From contig NZ_FQUN01000008.1 of the NCBI RefSeq assembly GCF_900129005.1, forward strand, positions 212,009-276,008: a DNA stretch of 64,000 bases, given 5' to 3'. The notes under the pieces are model-generated. The model was given only the letters and a program-made list of their open reading frames with translations, was not told the origin of the DNA and ran no database searches. This stretch comes from Leeuwenhoekiella marinoflava DSM 3653. GTDB lineage: Bacteria > Bacteroidota > Bacteroidia > Flavobacteriales > Flavobacteriaceae. Position numbers and translations under genes: made by a program. Of the stretch, positions 17,294 through 26,821 are shown one piece after another; positions within the stretch are counted from its first letter, which is position 1; each line of letters opens with the position of its first letter.

Positions 17294-18022
17294 TTAATCC
17301 TGAACTTGGAATACAATAGGAAGTGAATATAATACACCTACTGCTTTACCTCGCTGCATACCGGGTGTCATTTGTGGCAGTAACTTAATTACACGAGCAG
17401 CTTCTTGCTCTAAACGCGGGTGTGGCCCACGAGAACCGATATCTACAATATTACCTTTTTGATCAATTTTAAAACGCACATAGATACGATTGACACCAGA
17501 TAAACCTAATTCACTACCCAATTCAGTATTAAACTTTCTGTTTACAAACTGGCTAATCTTCTCAGACATGCATTTCTTCTTTGCATCGTTTCCTTTTTCG
17601 TTCTCGCAACCAGGGTAAACCGGTACGTTCTCAATAACAGCAAATGGCACGTCGTCAATAACTTCTTCTTCAACAAAAGAAACTTCTTCAACCTCAACAA
17701 TCTCATCTTCCTGGCTGGTTTCTGTAGATTCTATTACGGTTTCTTCAATTTCTTTATCATCCTCAACAACCTCAATAATTTCCGGTGCTGGTGGTGGCGG
17801 TGGAGGAGGAGGAGGTGGTGGTGGTGTGTTCAATTCAGTAATTGGCACATCTTCTTCAATCATATCGTCCATCTGTAATTGTCCGATATCAATGGCCTCT
17901 TTTTCGTACGTCTTCCACTCGATAGCCAGATAACTCAGCCCGAGTATCAAAATAAGACCTAATTGAAAGAAGAGTACACTTCTTTTCGTTAGATCTGCTT
18001 TGGGATTTTTCTTAGGTTCCAT
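17294..18022 (-). CDS. Energy transducer TonB with polyproline linker
   Basis: A 242-residue TonB-type protein with N-terminal helix (about 15-36), then an uninterrupted run of about twelve prolines (around 69-80), an acidic E/V/D-rich linker, and the C-terminal TonB domain (about 135-242) containing the Cys pair CENEKGNDAKKKC and ending VLYSLPIVFQVQD. It is clearly paralogous to the gene at 16409, especially in the C-terminal domain. The proline/glutamate linker is typical for spanning the periplasm. It should energise TonB-dependent outer-membrane uptake, with the exact partner receptors unknown. Confidence 0.91.
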   Translation of the reverse strand: MEPKKNPKADLTKRSVLFFQLGLILILGLSYLAIEWKTYEKEAIDIGQLQMDDMIEEDVPITELNTPPPPPPPPPPPPAPEIIEVVEDDKEIEETVIESTETSQEDEIVEVEEVSFVEEEVIDDVPFAVIENVPVYPGCENEKGNDAKKKCMSEKISQFVNRKFNTELGSELGLSGVNRIYVRFKIDQKGNIVDIGSRGPHPRLEQEAARVIKLLPQMTPGMQRGKAVGVLYSLPIVFQVQD

Positions 18023-18077
18023 GAATCTTTAGTTATTAAGGATTGCTAATTTAATTAAAAATAGTATCAACTCGAAA

Positions 18078-18464
18078 TTAAAATTTTGATTTCAGCCTTC
18101 TAAATTGGGTTTTTGCTAGAAAAATAAATAATACTCCAACAAGAATACCAATTGAATTCGCAATCAAATCTTTAAAATCTCCTGATCTAGAGGTCGTTAA
18201 CGACTCTTGTAATATCTCAATAATTATACCATAAACAAAAGCAAGACCGCAAGATTTTATTAAAGAAGTTGAAAAATTGTCTTTTTTAAGCTTTAAAACA
18301 TAAAAATAACAAAACCACAACCCCGTAAAAAAAGAATACACCAGAATATGTACGACCTTATCGCTATTTTCTGGTGCATCACGTATATGCGGCATAGGCA
18401 TCAAGCAAATAAATGCTATAAATACCGTGTAAAAATAAACTGCTATTTTGAGCAGCTTAACCAC
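18078..18464 (-). CDS. VanZ family membrane protein
   Basis: A 128-residue protein with four hydrophobic helices and the VanZ-like features [18 protein letters not shown] near residue 35 and [32 protein letters not shown] near residue 80-110. VanZ relatives influence resistance to glycopeptides in some Gram-positives, but in Bacteroidota the function is unknown, so no resistance role should be assumed. Its start overlaps the end of gcvH by 8 bp, indicating translational coupling in the ruvA-sprA-gcvH-vanZ unit. Confidence 0.87.
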   Translation of the reverse strand: MVKLLKIAVYFYTVFIAFICLMPMPHIRDAPENSDKVVHILVYSFFTGLWFCYFYVLKLKKDNFSTSLIKSCGLAFVYGIIIEILQESLTTSRSGDFKDLIANSIGILVGVLFIFLAKTQFRRLKSKF

Positions 18465-18837
18465 CTATTATTTCCTTGTAAGCTGCTACGTCAAGCAATG
18501 ATTCTAATTCACGCTCATCGCTAAATTTAATTTTAATCATCCAACCTTTACCATAAGGATCTTCATTTACCGCTTCTGGCTCAGACTCCAAATCTGCATT
18601 AAACTCAACAATCTCACCTGTTAATGGTAAAAAAAGATCAGAAACAGTCTTTACTGCCTCAACTGTACCGAAGACTTCTTCTTTATCTAAAGTCTCTCCT
18701 TCGGTTTCTACTTCAACATAAACGATATCCCCTAATTCGCCTTGAGCGAAATCTGTAATTCCCACAGTGGCAATACCACCTTCTATACGCACCCACTCGT
18801 GGTCTTTAGTATATTTTAAATCTGCTGGTAAACTCAT
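18457..18837 (-). CDS. gcvH: Glycine cleavage system H protein
   Basis: Lipoyl carrier of the glycine cleavage system, 126 residues, the usual length. The lipoylated lysine is K63 in the [15 protein letters not shown] motif (here [13 protein letters not shown]), and the start [16 protein letters not shown] is canonical. It shuttles the aminomethyl group from the P protein to the T protein in the cytoplasm. The genes for P, T and L proteins are not in this window. It lies 14 bp after the end of sprA, so it is probably in the same transcript; this pairing is frequent in flavobacteria as far as I recall. Confidence 0.96.
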   Translation of the reverse strand: MSLPADLKYTKDHEWVRIEGGIATVGITDFAQGELGDIVYVEVETEGETLDKEEVFGTVEAVKTVSDLFLPLTGEIVEFNADLESEPEAVNEDPYGKGWMIKIKFSDERELESLLDVAAYKEIIGG

Positions 18838-18851
18838 AATCTGTATTTAAT

Positions 18852-21800
18852 TTAATTTCCAAAATTATATCTCAATGTCATTCCTGAGCGTATTGTCGTC
18901 TGCGGATATGCAGTTGAAATCGCATAGGTCGCAAAAGAATGGTCGTAATAGAAAATCGCCGTAAGGTTTTTACTCAATGCATAATCTGCCTTAAAGGTCA
19001 ACCCATAAATATCCTGACCGGCTGTTATCTGACTATTTTCAAGATCTAAATAACGTACTATCGTCTCATTCTGTCTTAATGATAGGTCTGCTCTAAAGTT
19101 TAAATCACTCTTTAAAATAGTTTGCCTACCCCCTATTCTTGTCGCAAATCTAATATCTTTTAGTCGATATCCTAAGCCTATTATATATTCATTTCCGTGA
19201 ATTTCTGTAAGCAGATTATTATCAAAGCTTAAAGACAAGGTACGGTCTTTACGTAATTCTGCCAGAATTTTAATCGAATTCTGCATCTCAAAATCAAGCC
19301 GTATTAAAGGTGAAAACAATTCAGTAAGGTTAATGTTTGAGTACAATGTAGGACTTATAAAATCTCCGGCTTGGTTGGTCTGCACATCGTCAACACTTGT
19401 ATTAAGTGAACGATCATAATTTAAATTAGTGCGAAACTGATTAATCGTATATCCTGCCTGATACCCGTGGTTAACAGAAAAACGCTTGAATCGCTTTTTA
19501 AACCAGCCTAACTTCATAAGACCGGTATATTTCAAATTCCAATTGGGTAGCGGAAAACTCCTAAATGCTCCTAAAGAAACATTTGATGCATTACCCGGCG
19601 TGTAAGCAGCCAGAAATGCCGGAAGCAACACCCGCTGGCTAGTACGACCAAAACCTACCGGATATCCATTTTCATCACGTGGATACTGGTCATTACCATA
19701 AAAATCTTCAGCAAGCCGCTCTGCAACAACAAGCCTATTAGACTTAAACTGATTGAAATTAGCTGAAGATTCTAAAGAACTTGTATTGAAAGCCGTACCT
19801 ATCATCAGCGTTGAAATGCTGTAATTACCCAGTGTATTCCCGGTAAGACTTGTATATTCTAATGTAGTAGGGTTAACGCGATAGTTTTCATTATAAGTCT
19901 CTTGATAAATACGATTCATGTTAATATCTATCGTAAGATCTTCAAGAAAACTGGTTTGGGCCTGTATGTCTAAATTTCGGTTTTCTACCTCGCTGTATTG
20001 CTGATTATACTCTTGATACAGCGTCAACCAACCTTGTCTTGCAGCATAATCACGCACTTCAGCCTGGCTACCAAAAACAAAGCCTGTAGTAGGCCTTACA
20101 GTTCCTAAAAAGCCTACGCCTGGTAAATAACCCGGCAAATACGTACCGTTATTTTGCTCATAATTAACCTGAATACGCTTAATTCCTGTTGCAATACCTA
20201 TTAATGTATTTTTTGCTTTATCTGCAGTACTTAGTTTGTTTTCCTCCGGAACTTCTTGAGGCTGAGTAGGTGTTCCTAAAGTAGGTACCGCACGACTACG
20301 GTCTGATTTTGAGGAAGGCCCTGCAGTCTTTTTAGATAATCCCAACGCATCATAAAGGCTTTTCATATCCAAAGTAGTCTGTAATGCATGCGTATTTGCA
20401 TTCTGAACCGAATTCCCAAGATCCGGTATTCCTTCTAAAGTTTGCAATTGATAGGAACCTCGCGTCCACTGAAAATCCGCACTGTAGGAATATGTAGATT
20501 TCACAAATTCTAAGTAAGGTAATTTATTTACCGGAAGATCATAGTTCAACTGCATCGTCTGGTTATGACGATCTGGCGTACCTACATCAAAAAAGCTGGA
20601 ATAAACTCCACCGGCATTTTCATCTAAAGAACTATCCGGATTCAGATAATTACGTACAATTCTATTTTGATATTGATCAAGGTTTATCCGCAATGATTTA
20701 GTAACAGGAAAATTAACCGTAAAATTTCGATCAAATTGATAGTTTCGCTGCAGATATTCCGGGATTGGAATTGAATTCTCATTTGCCAGCAAATCCCTAA
20801 ACTTCTGACGACTAAATTGACGCGTGATGTTTGAAGATATATTTACACTTGCCGGCAAATAATTAAAATTGAAATCCTTCAACAACTTCCAATACTTACC
20901 GGTAAAAAGCGAATCATTTTTCTTAAAAGGTGCTACTGTTTTAGGCTGAAAAGCAAAAGCATATGTTGCACCCGCCCTAACATTTTGACTAACGGCTTCT
21001 TCAATTTCAAAATCTTTATGATTCTCCTGATTATGGCTATAAGCTAAAGTCAAATTCTCAATATCCCAAGGCATTGGTTTTTTATCACCGGTACGTTCTT
21101 TACGAACACCAATAAAATTGATGCTTTCCCGCTTTGTACGTTCAATAGCAATATCATTAATACGGTCACGTTCTACCTCAGTACTAGCAGCTGCTAATCT
21201 TTCATCAAGCTCCAAATCTGTATACAACGGGTCGTATTGAGGAGTTATAGTTTGCCCACCTCTCGCATAATTAAATGGGAGTTTCACACCCCATTTCTTA
21301 GGCATAAGCTGGCCCAGATTAACATTTGTAACAACATCAAAAGATTTTACATCTTCTCTGTTACGCTGGTTAGGACCAGCATCTATACTACCAAAACCTA
21401 CAGTAGATTGGCGTGCAGTACCAGAGACAGTCGCAAAATCAGCCAGATTTGCATCCATATTTATGATACCTGCCCAGCCTCCTTGATTTTGTAGTCCTGA
21501 TAAACGCAATTCATTAAACCAAGCCTCAGCACAAACAGTACTAAGACCTTCATCATTTCCGTTTTTAAGACCAAGCATTAACACGCGCACATCACCAAAA
21601 CTAGGATTACCTTGTATCCCTACACGTACGCTACCTGACTCATAAGGTGTACTTGCTGGATCTGCTATCACATTTCCGTCTTGATCAAAATAAGTGACCT
21701 CATCTAAAAGCGTATTGAACTCTCCATTAAAGAAAGTAGCTTTTACTGTTTGAAGCACCTCTAAAGGAAGTTTGAGCTGATTGACGTCTGGCCAAATCAG

Positions 21801-24800
21801 ATCTGGACTACTTGTACCAAAAGCAGTTGGACTTAACGGCAATTCTATCTGGTAGAAGTTGCGCGTAAGATCTGTACCCATACGTATGATAGCCACAACC
21901 TCATTATCCTGCACAGGAGTTTCATTAAGTAATGACTCTAAATGAATAAACATTTCAAGATTTTTATACTGACGCATATCTAATCTGAAATTCTTATAAA
22001 CCGCTCTAGCATCTTGAGTTTCTAAATCACAAACTCGCAAAGAAAGAGACTGCTCATTTTGACGAATATTATTGTTATTGTTAATCAATTCTTCCCTAAA
22101 AACTCCCGGAGGCAAAACATAAGGTATGGGATTACGATTGTTGTTTTCTTCTATATTTACAGAAGTTACTTCAAAGCGGGTGCTCTCTGTAGAAGGGTCT
22201 GATTCATCAGGATCTAACGTATATAAATAACGCCGGTAATCTCCACGGACTAAGTCAAAAGCACCAAATCGCAAGACGGTAGAATCTTGCCAGCCACTCA
22301 TAAACATACGCATAAAGCGAATAGACCTAAAATCACTAATCCCCCCCTGACTACCTGTAGGCTGGCTAATAGGAATTTTAAATTGATACCAAGTCACCGG
22401 CAAACTATTCCCATTTTGAAGCGTTACTTCAATATCACGTTGATCAACAATAAATTCATTCTCAATAGTTAAACTCTGTGGAGTTATATCCAGCTCGTAC
22501 TCATAATAACTATCAACGGTATTCATTGTAAAATCCCGGTTAAAATCTTCAACATCAGGAACCGTTGTAGAACCACGATCTGTTTGAGATACATTAACAG
22601 GAGAGTTTCCTTCTAAACCATTGTAATTCTTATATCGATTTAATACCGAACCTGTAGCAGAGACAAAATATTCATAATTATCACCTGAAGGATCTTCTAA
22701 CCCTGCAAAACCCGGAAACTTCTCAGTCTCCTGTTCATCACTTAAACCATCATAACCCACATCCTGATTAGTACGCTGCTCCCCTTCTGTATCAAAAGCA
22801 TAAATCAGCGCCTGACTGGTAGGCACTTTCCCCCATACAGTTGAAACCGTATTTGCAGCAGCACCATCCTGAGGCAAACCATTTTCATATTGCTTGCGGC
22901 CGTCCTTAAGTACATCTTCAGAAATATTACCCAAATTCAGGGTTAATCGACCACCGGTATTGGTTGCATTTTCAGCATAAATAAAAGGATCCATTACCCA
23001 GAACTCAATAAACTCAACATTAGATTGCTCAAAATCTGTTGAAGCAAAAGATCGCATAATTCCACCGAAATTCTCAGTAGGATTTTCAAGAATGCCATCC
23101 TGAGCATCTAAACTAAAATTATAAGGTCCGCGTTCACTTGGGTAATACGCTAAATCTAACGTAAACAACGCCTGTGTCGTACCGGCAATAATATCTTGTT
23201 CCGGAAAAATTTCATCTCTAAAAACACGTCGAGTTGCATACGTTGAAACATCAGCATCGGTAATGCCTTCAGGTCGCTGACTCGTATAAAAAATAGGATC
23301 TATGCTATACCATGCTAGTTTTGCTCGTTTATAACCTGCCGCTAGATCTCCATTAGATAATTCACCGCCCAAACCAATAGGAGCTGAAGACAAAAACCAC
23401 TGTAAAGGCGAACTGATATCTAGCGAAGTTTGAGTTCCCTCAAAGTCATCTATATAAGATGCCGCTTCTCCTCCAAAGTCTGTAGCCTTTGGCTGTCCCG
23501 GAAGCAAATAAGCCACTTCTCCTCTAAGGGAAATATTAGAAGGAACATCGGTATCTATATTAGGAAGTTTATTAACCAATCTGGTTAAAAATGGTACTTC
23601 TGTAGAAAAGTTTGCATTCAGCCCAAAAATGGTATTGTTAATCGGCTCAAAACTATAGGTTGCTTTTTGAGTCAACGGTCTTTCATTAAGGTTGAGCAAT
23701 GTACCACCCACCATGAAATTTTCGTTAAACTGATGTTCTACATTTAAACCGGTAAAACGTTTGGTTTGCTGTCCAAAAAGTGAATTGTTTTCTGTAGAAA
23801 CTTGAATAGGAACCCCAGAACCTTTAAGAGCCTGATCAAGAATGATAACTCTTCCTCGCTGATAATCTACGGAATAATCTAAACCTTCTTGAAGCACTCG
23901 TCCTCCTGCAGTAACCGTAACAGAACCTTGAGGTATATTAAACCCTCCTATTGGAATTCCCTCTTCTTGCTTCGATTTAAATGTTCCCTGAAGTTGAAAC
24001 AAGTTTTTATCTGCGTTATCCTGCGCTACTGTTTTTGTCGAACTATAGAGCGAACGGTAAACATACTTTTGCTGATTTGCATTATAAGAGTCCTCATTCT
24101 CATAAGTTTCACCACCTACACTTCTAAGCTTATTGAATAAATATTCACCAAATGGCTCTACAGATGTAAAAATAATGCTCCCATTTCGTACGTTAACGGT
24201 CCTTCCTTCAACAAAATCAAAGAATCCATCACCACCGGTTTGCGGATCTCCGTTTTGGGTAAGCCTATCCAGATTAAAAACGTTTAACAAAGGGGTGTTT
24301 ACAACGTCATCTGGCAAAGCAGGACCACCATCTGCAGCAGTGATATAATTTATAGGAGATGGCGAATTGTAGACAATATTCATCCTAAAGCCATCAGGCT
24401 CCAACTGTCCCACACCCAGACCATAAATATTTTTCATCATCAAGTCCCAAACCGGCTCGTTGACATCTGTTATATTACTTTTCAATAATTTCACAACAAG
24501 AGCCTGCGAAGTCCCGCCTTGCCCCGGTGTAATAAAACTATCTAATATCCCATCGTTATTAACATCACTTCCATTTGTCTGATCTGGATCTGCAGCATCT
24601 GCAATCTGATCTCCATCGGCATCCTGACCGTTATTATTTACACCATCACCATCAGGATCTACATCAACAATATCAGGCACTCCATCTCCATCTGTATCAG
24701 CATAAGCCCCGCTTGTTGCATCAACACCGTCGTTAGCAAATTCTCCAACTTGATATACTTGTCCATTAACTGTATACTGAAAAGCAACAGCCAAAACCTC

Positions 24801-26159
24801 ATCGTTATTCAAACGTTGATTTAAAGAGATATACCCCAATTGCGTATCTAAGGTATATTCTGATGGTGTAAGTTGTCGTGCATTTTCTAAAGAAACATAA
24901 TCGGATCCATCTGAAACTTGAACTCCCCCAAAACCCTGACCTATCGTTGAAACATCGCGTATAGCAGAAGTTAATACAGATTGTCCCGTACCACTTATCC
25001 CAAAAGGATTGAAATCATTACTGGAATTTCTTGGATATGCACCAGCGGGTAAATTCACAAACCCACCCGGTATATTAGGCAATCCTATTTTTGAAGGGTC
25101 TGACTCCCCAATATCTTGTATCGCAACAATATTACGCGTATTTTCAAAACGCTGTGTACGGTTTGTAACCCATACTTCTATACGCGTAATCTGAACATTA
25201 GTATTTACGAAAGGATAATTAGCAAGTGCTCTATCGTAGGTATCTCTAAAATATTGTGCTAAAAAATAATGCCTGTTTTCGTCGTATTCTAAAGCAAAAA
25301 TCTCAAAATCCTGAATAGTCCCATCGCCTTGAGCAACTACCTGATTGGTTTGTGATTGCTGTTCTGAAAAAACCCCGGTAATTGTTGTTTTACCAAATTG
25401 CAACTGAGTTTTAACTCCAAAAAGACTTTGCGAACCTTGAATAAGCGCACTATTGAGCGGCATACTTACATTACCCACTTCAATTTTTTGCACAATATCA
25501 TCTTCATCCGGAGTATATTCTAACTTGATTTGATTCTGAAAATTGAACGTAGATTCGGTATCATAAACGGCATTTACCTGAAGCCGTGTTCCTACTTTAC
25601 CCAGCAAACTCAAACTTATACGCTGATCAAAATCAAAGCTGAAGTTAGAACGGTTACGCGGTGAAAAACTAGGATTATCTTGTTTGGTGAACAGTCCACC
25701 AATATCCATCTCTACAGAACCCTGAGGTATAAACTCGATAGAATTTCCTCCAAAAATAGATTCAAATAAACCCGAGTTTACGTAGAAGTTAGGCAAAAGG
25801 CTTTTTTGATCTTCTTTTCCTTCTTCGGTGCGACCATCAACTGCAGCTATTTTCTGTTGAAAATACGTACGCATCCGTTCTTTCTTAACCAGTTCTTTAA
25901 ATTCGTCTGGTGTCAAAATACGCGGATAATTGATGTTGTATTGACCCAAGGTTTCAGTATAAATATACCTGTCTATTAACGGGTCATAAGTATATTTAGA
26001 AACTATAGAATTAGGATTCTTGAGATTTAGACGCCCAAGTGAAACACCGGTTTTTATACTATCTTGTTCTTCTTCCTGAGCAAGCATAGGCATAGAACAC
26101 AGAAGCGTTCCTGACAGCAATAGCATTTGAAAGAAAAACCAGCGTAGTTTTGTACCCAA
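18852..26159 (-). CDS. sprA: Cell surface/T9SS translocon protein SprA
   Basis: A 2,435-residue outer-membrane protein with an N-terminal signal (about 6-27, ending SMPMLAQ). Length and sequence (SVSLG..NPNSIVSKYTYDP-type start, FIPQGSVEMDIGGLF, GVKTQLQFGKTTITGVFSEQ, C-terminal AIFYYDHSFATYAISTAYPQTTIR) identify SprA, the giant 36-strand barrel that forms the type IX secretion channel and is needed for gliding and protein export in Bacteroidota. An insertion of aspartate-rich repeats (DTDGDGVPDIVDVDPDGDG region, about 484-540) resembles thrombospondin type 3 calcium-binding repeats. The gene follows ruvA by 6 bp and is followed by gcvH. It is the longest gene here and is intact with no frameshift. 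Confidence 0.97.
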   Translation of the reverse strand: MGTKLRWFFFQMLLLSGTLLCSMPMLAQEEEQDSIKTGVSLGRLNLKNPNSIVSKYTYDPLIDRYIYTETLGQYNINYPRILTPDEFKELVKKERMRTYFQQKIAAVDGRTEEGKEDQKSLLPNFYVNSGLFESIFGGNSIEFIPQGSVEMDIGGLFTKQDNPSFSPRNRSNFSFDFDQRISLSLLGKVGTRLQVNAVYDTESTFNFQNQIKLEYTPDEDDIVQKIEVGNVSMPLNSALIQGSQSLFGVKTQLQFGKTTITGVFSEQQSQTNQVVAQGDGTIQDFEIFALEYDENRHYFLAQYFRDTYDRALANYPFVNTNVQITRIEVWVTNRTQRFENTRNIVAIQDIGESDPSKIGLPNIPGGFVNLPAGAYPRNSSNDFNPFGISGTGQSVLTSAIRDVSTIGQGFGGVQVSDGSDYVSLENARQLTPSEYTLDTQLGYISLNQRLNNDEVLAVAFQYTVNGQVYQVGEFANDGVDATSGAYADTDGDGVPDIVDVDPDGDGVNNNGQDADGDQIADAADPDQTNGSDVNNDGILDSFITPGQGGTSQALVVKLLKSNITDVNEPVWDLMMKNIYGLGVGQLEPDGFRMNIVYNSPSPINYITAADGGPALPDDVVNTPLLNVFNLDRLTQNGDPQTGGDGFFDFVEGRTVNVRNGSIIFTSVEPFGEYLFNKLRSVGGETYENEDSYNANQQKYVYRSLYSSTKTVAQDNADKNLFQLQGTFKSKQEEGIPIGGFNIPQGSVTVTAGGRVLQEGLDYSVDYQRGRVIILDQALKGSGVPIQVSTENNSLFGQQTKRFTGLNVEHQFNENFMVGGTLLNLNERPLTQKATYSFEPINNTIFGLNANFSTEVPFLTRLVNKLPNIDTDVPSNISLRGEVAYLLPGQPKATDFGGEAASYIDDFEGTQTSLDISSPLQWFLSSAPIGLGGELSNGDLAAGYKRAKLAWYSIDPIFYTSQRPEGITDADVSTYATRRVFRDEIFPEQDIIAGTTQALFTLDLAYYPSERGPYNFSLDAQDGILENPTENFGGIMRSFASTDFEQSNVEFIEFWVMDPFIYAENATNTGGRLTLNLGNISEDVLKDGRKQYENGLPQDGAAANTVSTVWGKVPTSQALIYAFDTEGEQRTNQDVGYDGLSDEQETEKFPGFAGLEDPSGDNYEYFVSATGSVLNRYKNYNGLEGNSPVNVSQTDRGSTTVPDVEDFNRDFTMNTVDSYYEYELDITPQSLTIENEFIVDQRDIEVTLQNGNSLPVTWYQFKIPISQPTGSQGGISDFRSIRFMRMFMSGWQDSTVLRFGAFDLVRGDYRRYLYTLDPDESDPSTESTRFEVTSVNIEENNNRNPIPYVLPPGVFREELINNNNNIRQNEQSLSLRVCDLETQDARAVYKNFRLDMRQYKNLEMFIHLESLLNETPVQDNEVVAIIRMGTDLTRNFYQIELPLSPTAFGTSSPDLIWPDVNQLKLPLEVLQTVKATFFNGEFNTLLDEVTYFDQDGNVIADPASTPYESGSVRVGIQGNPSFGDVRVLMLGLKNGNDEGLSTVCAEAWFNELRLSGLQNQGGWAGIINMDANLADFATVSGTARQSTVGFGSIDAGPNQRNREDVKSFDVVTNVNLGQLMPKKWGVKLPFNYARGGQTITPQYDPLYTDLELDERLAAASTEVERDRINDIAIERTKRESINFIGVRKERTGDKKPMPWDIENLTLAYSHNQENHKDFEIEEAVSQNVRAGATYAFAFQPKTVAPFKKNDSLFTGKYWKLLKDFNFNYLPASVNISSNITRQFSRQKFRDLLANENSIPIPEYLQRNYQFDRNFTVNFPVTKSLRINLDQYQNRIVRNYLNPDSSLDENAGGVYSSFFDVGTPDRHNQTMQLNYDLPVNKLPYLEFVKSTYSYSADFQWTRGSYQLQTLEGIPDLGNSVQNANTHALQTTLDMKSLYDALGLSKKTAGPSSKSDRSRAVPTLGTPTQPQEVPEENKLSTADKAKNTLIGIATGIKRIQVNYEQNNGTYLPGYLPGVGFLGTVRPTTGFVFGSQAEVRDYAARQGWLTLYQEYNQQYSEVENRNLDIQAQTSFLEDLTIDINMNRIYQETYNENYRVNPTTLEYTSLTGNTLGNYSISTLMIGTAFNTSSLESSANFNQFKSNRLVVAERLAEDFYGNDQYPRDENGYPVGFGRTSQRVLLPAFLAAYTPGNASNVSLGAFRSFPLPNWNLKYTGLMKLGWFKKRFKRFSVNHGYQAGYTINQFRTNLNYDRSLNTSVDDVQTNQAGDFISPTLYSNINLTELFSPLIRLDFEMQNSIKILAELRKDRTLSLSFDNNLLTEIHGNEYIIGLGYRLKDIRFATRIGGRQTILKSDLNFRADLSLRQNETIVRYLDLENSQITAGQDIYGLTFKADYALSKNLTAIFYYDHSFATYAISTAYPQTTIRSGMTLRYNFGN

Positions 26160-26165
26160 AGTCTA

Positions 26166-26747
26166 TTATAGTTTTTTAAGTGCCAACTTTATAATTGTTT
26201 CTACAGAAGCCTGAGGATCTTCGCGCACAATACCATCACACACTTTCTCTGCTTGCTTTCGCGCAAAACCAAGCGTCTCTAAAGCTGATAACGCTTCATC
26301 TTTGTTCGTATTGCTTGCAACAGGAGAAACTTCGTCAATATCATAAACTTTAAGAATCTTATCCTTTAAGTCTAAAATAACACGTTGTGCTGTTTTAGCT
26401 CCTATGCCCTTAACACCTTGTATAGTCCTTACATCACCATTAGCAATGGCTTGTTTTACCTGACTGGGATCTAAAGAAGACAGCATCGTACGCGCTATAC
26501 TTGTACCCACACCACTTACAGAAATAAGCAATTTAAAAATCTCTCGTTCAGACTTATGAGAAAATCCATAAAGTGTATGAGAATCCTCTTTAATATGAAG
26601 ATAAGTATACAACATTATACTTTCCCCTTCAGGCAAAAGCGAAAAAGTATGTAGAGATATATTCACAAAATACCCCACTCCGTTACACTCGATAACGACA
26701 TCGGTATGGTTTTTTTCGACCAATTTACCTCTTAAGAATGTAATCAT
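26166..26747 (-). CDS. ruvA: Holliday junction branch migration protein RuvA
   Basis: A 193-residue RuvA, the Holliday-junction-binding tetramer that targets RuvB helicase for branch migration. The OB-fold N-terminus (MITFLRGKLVEKNHTDVVIECNGVGYFVNIS), the two helix-hairpin-helix motifs (ISVSGVGTSIARTMLS and IQGVKGIGAKTAQRVILDLKDK) and the C-terminal UBA-like domain (ALSALETLGFARKQAEKV) are all present. ruvB is at 35192, about 9 kb away and not in the same operon. A -7-like element (26772-26779, TACATTTG on the minus strand) precedes it, inside a hairpin that may terminate the upstream malic enzyme gene. Confidence 0.96.
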   Translation of the reverse strand: MITFLRGKLVEKNHTDVVIECNGVGYFVNISLHTFSLLPEGESIMLYTYLHIKEDSHTLYGFSHKSEREIFKLLISVSGVGTSIARTMLSSLDPSQVKQAIANGDVRTIQGVKGIGAKTAQRVILDLKDKILKVYDIDEVSPVASNTNKDEALSALETLGFARKQAEKVCDGIVREDPQASVETIIKLALKKL

Positions 26748-26764
26748 TTGCTATAAAAAACGTT

Positions 26765-26808
26765 AAGGCTTCAAATGTACTAAAATAATTGAGCACACCT
26801 GAAGCCTT
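26765..26808 (-). terminator. Possible terminator after the malic enzyme gene
   Basis: Arms AAGGCTTCA (26765-26773) and TGAAGCCTT (26800-26808) are exact reverse complements separated by 26 nt; on the minus strand the stem is followed by AACGTTTTTT. The long loop weakens the case, and a -7-like element for ruvA falls partly inside it. Confidence 0.5.
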
Positions 26809-26821
26809 TTATTTTAGAAAA

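Noticed and set aside
17798..17834. Tandem-repeat-like GGTGGTGG and GGAGGAGG run
   Set aside because: It encodes the polyproline linker of the TonB protein, a normal feature, and not an independent repeat array.
18078..18464. Vancomycin resistance gene
   Set aside because: It is a VanZ-family protein by motif, but without vanHAX and in a Gram-negative context there is no ground for a resistance role.
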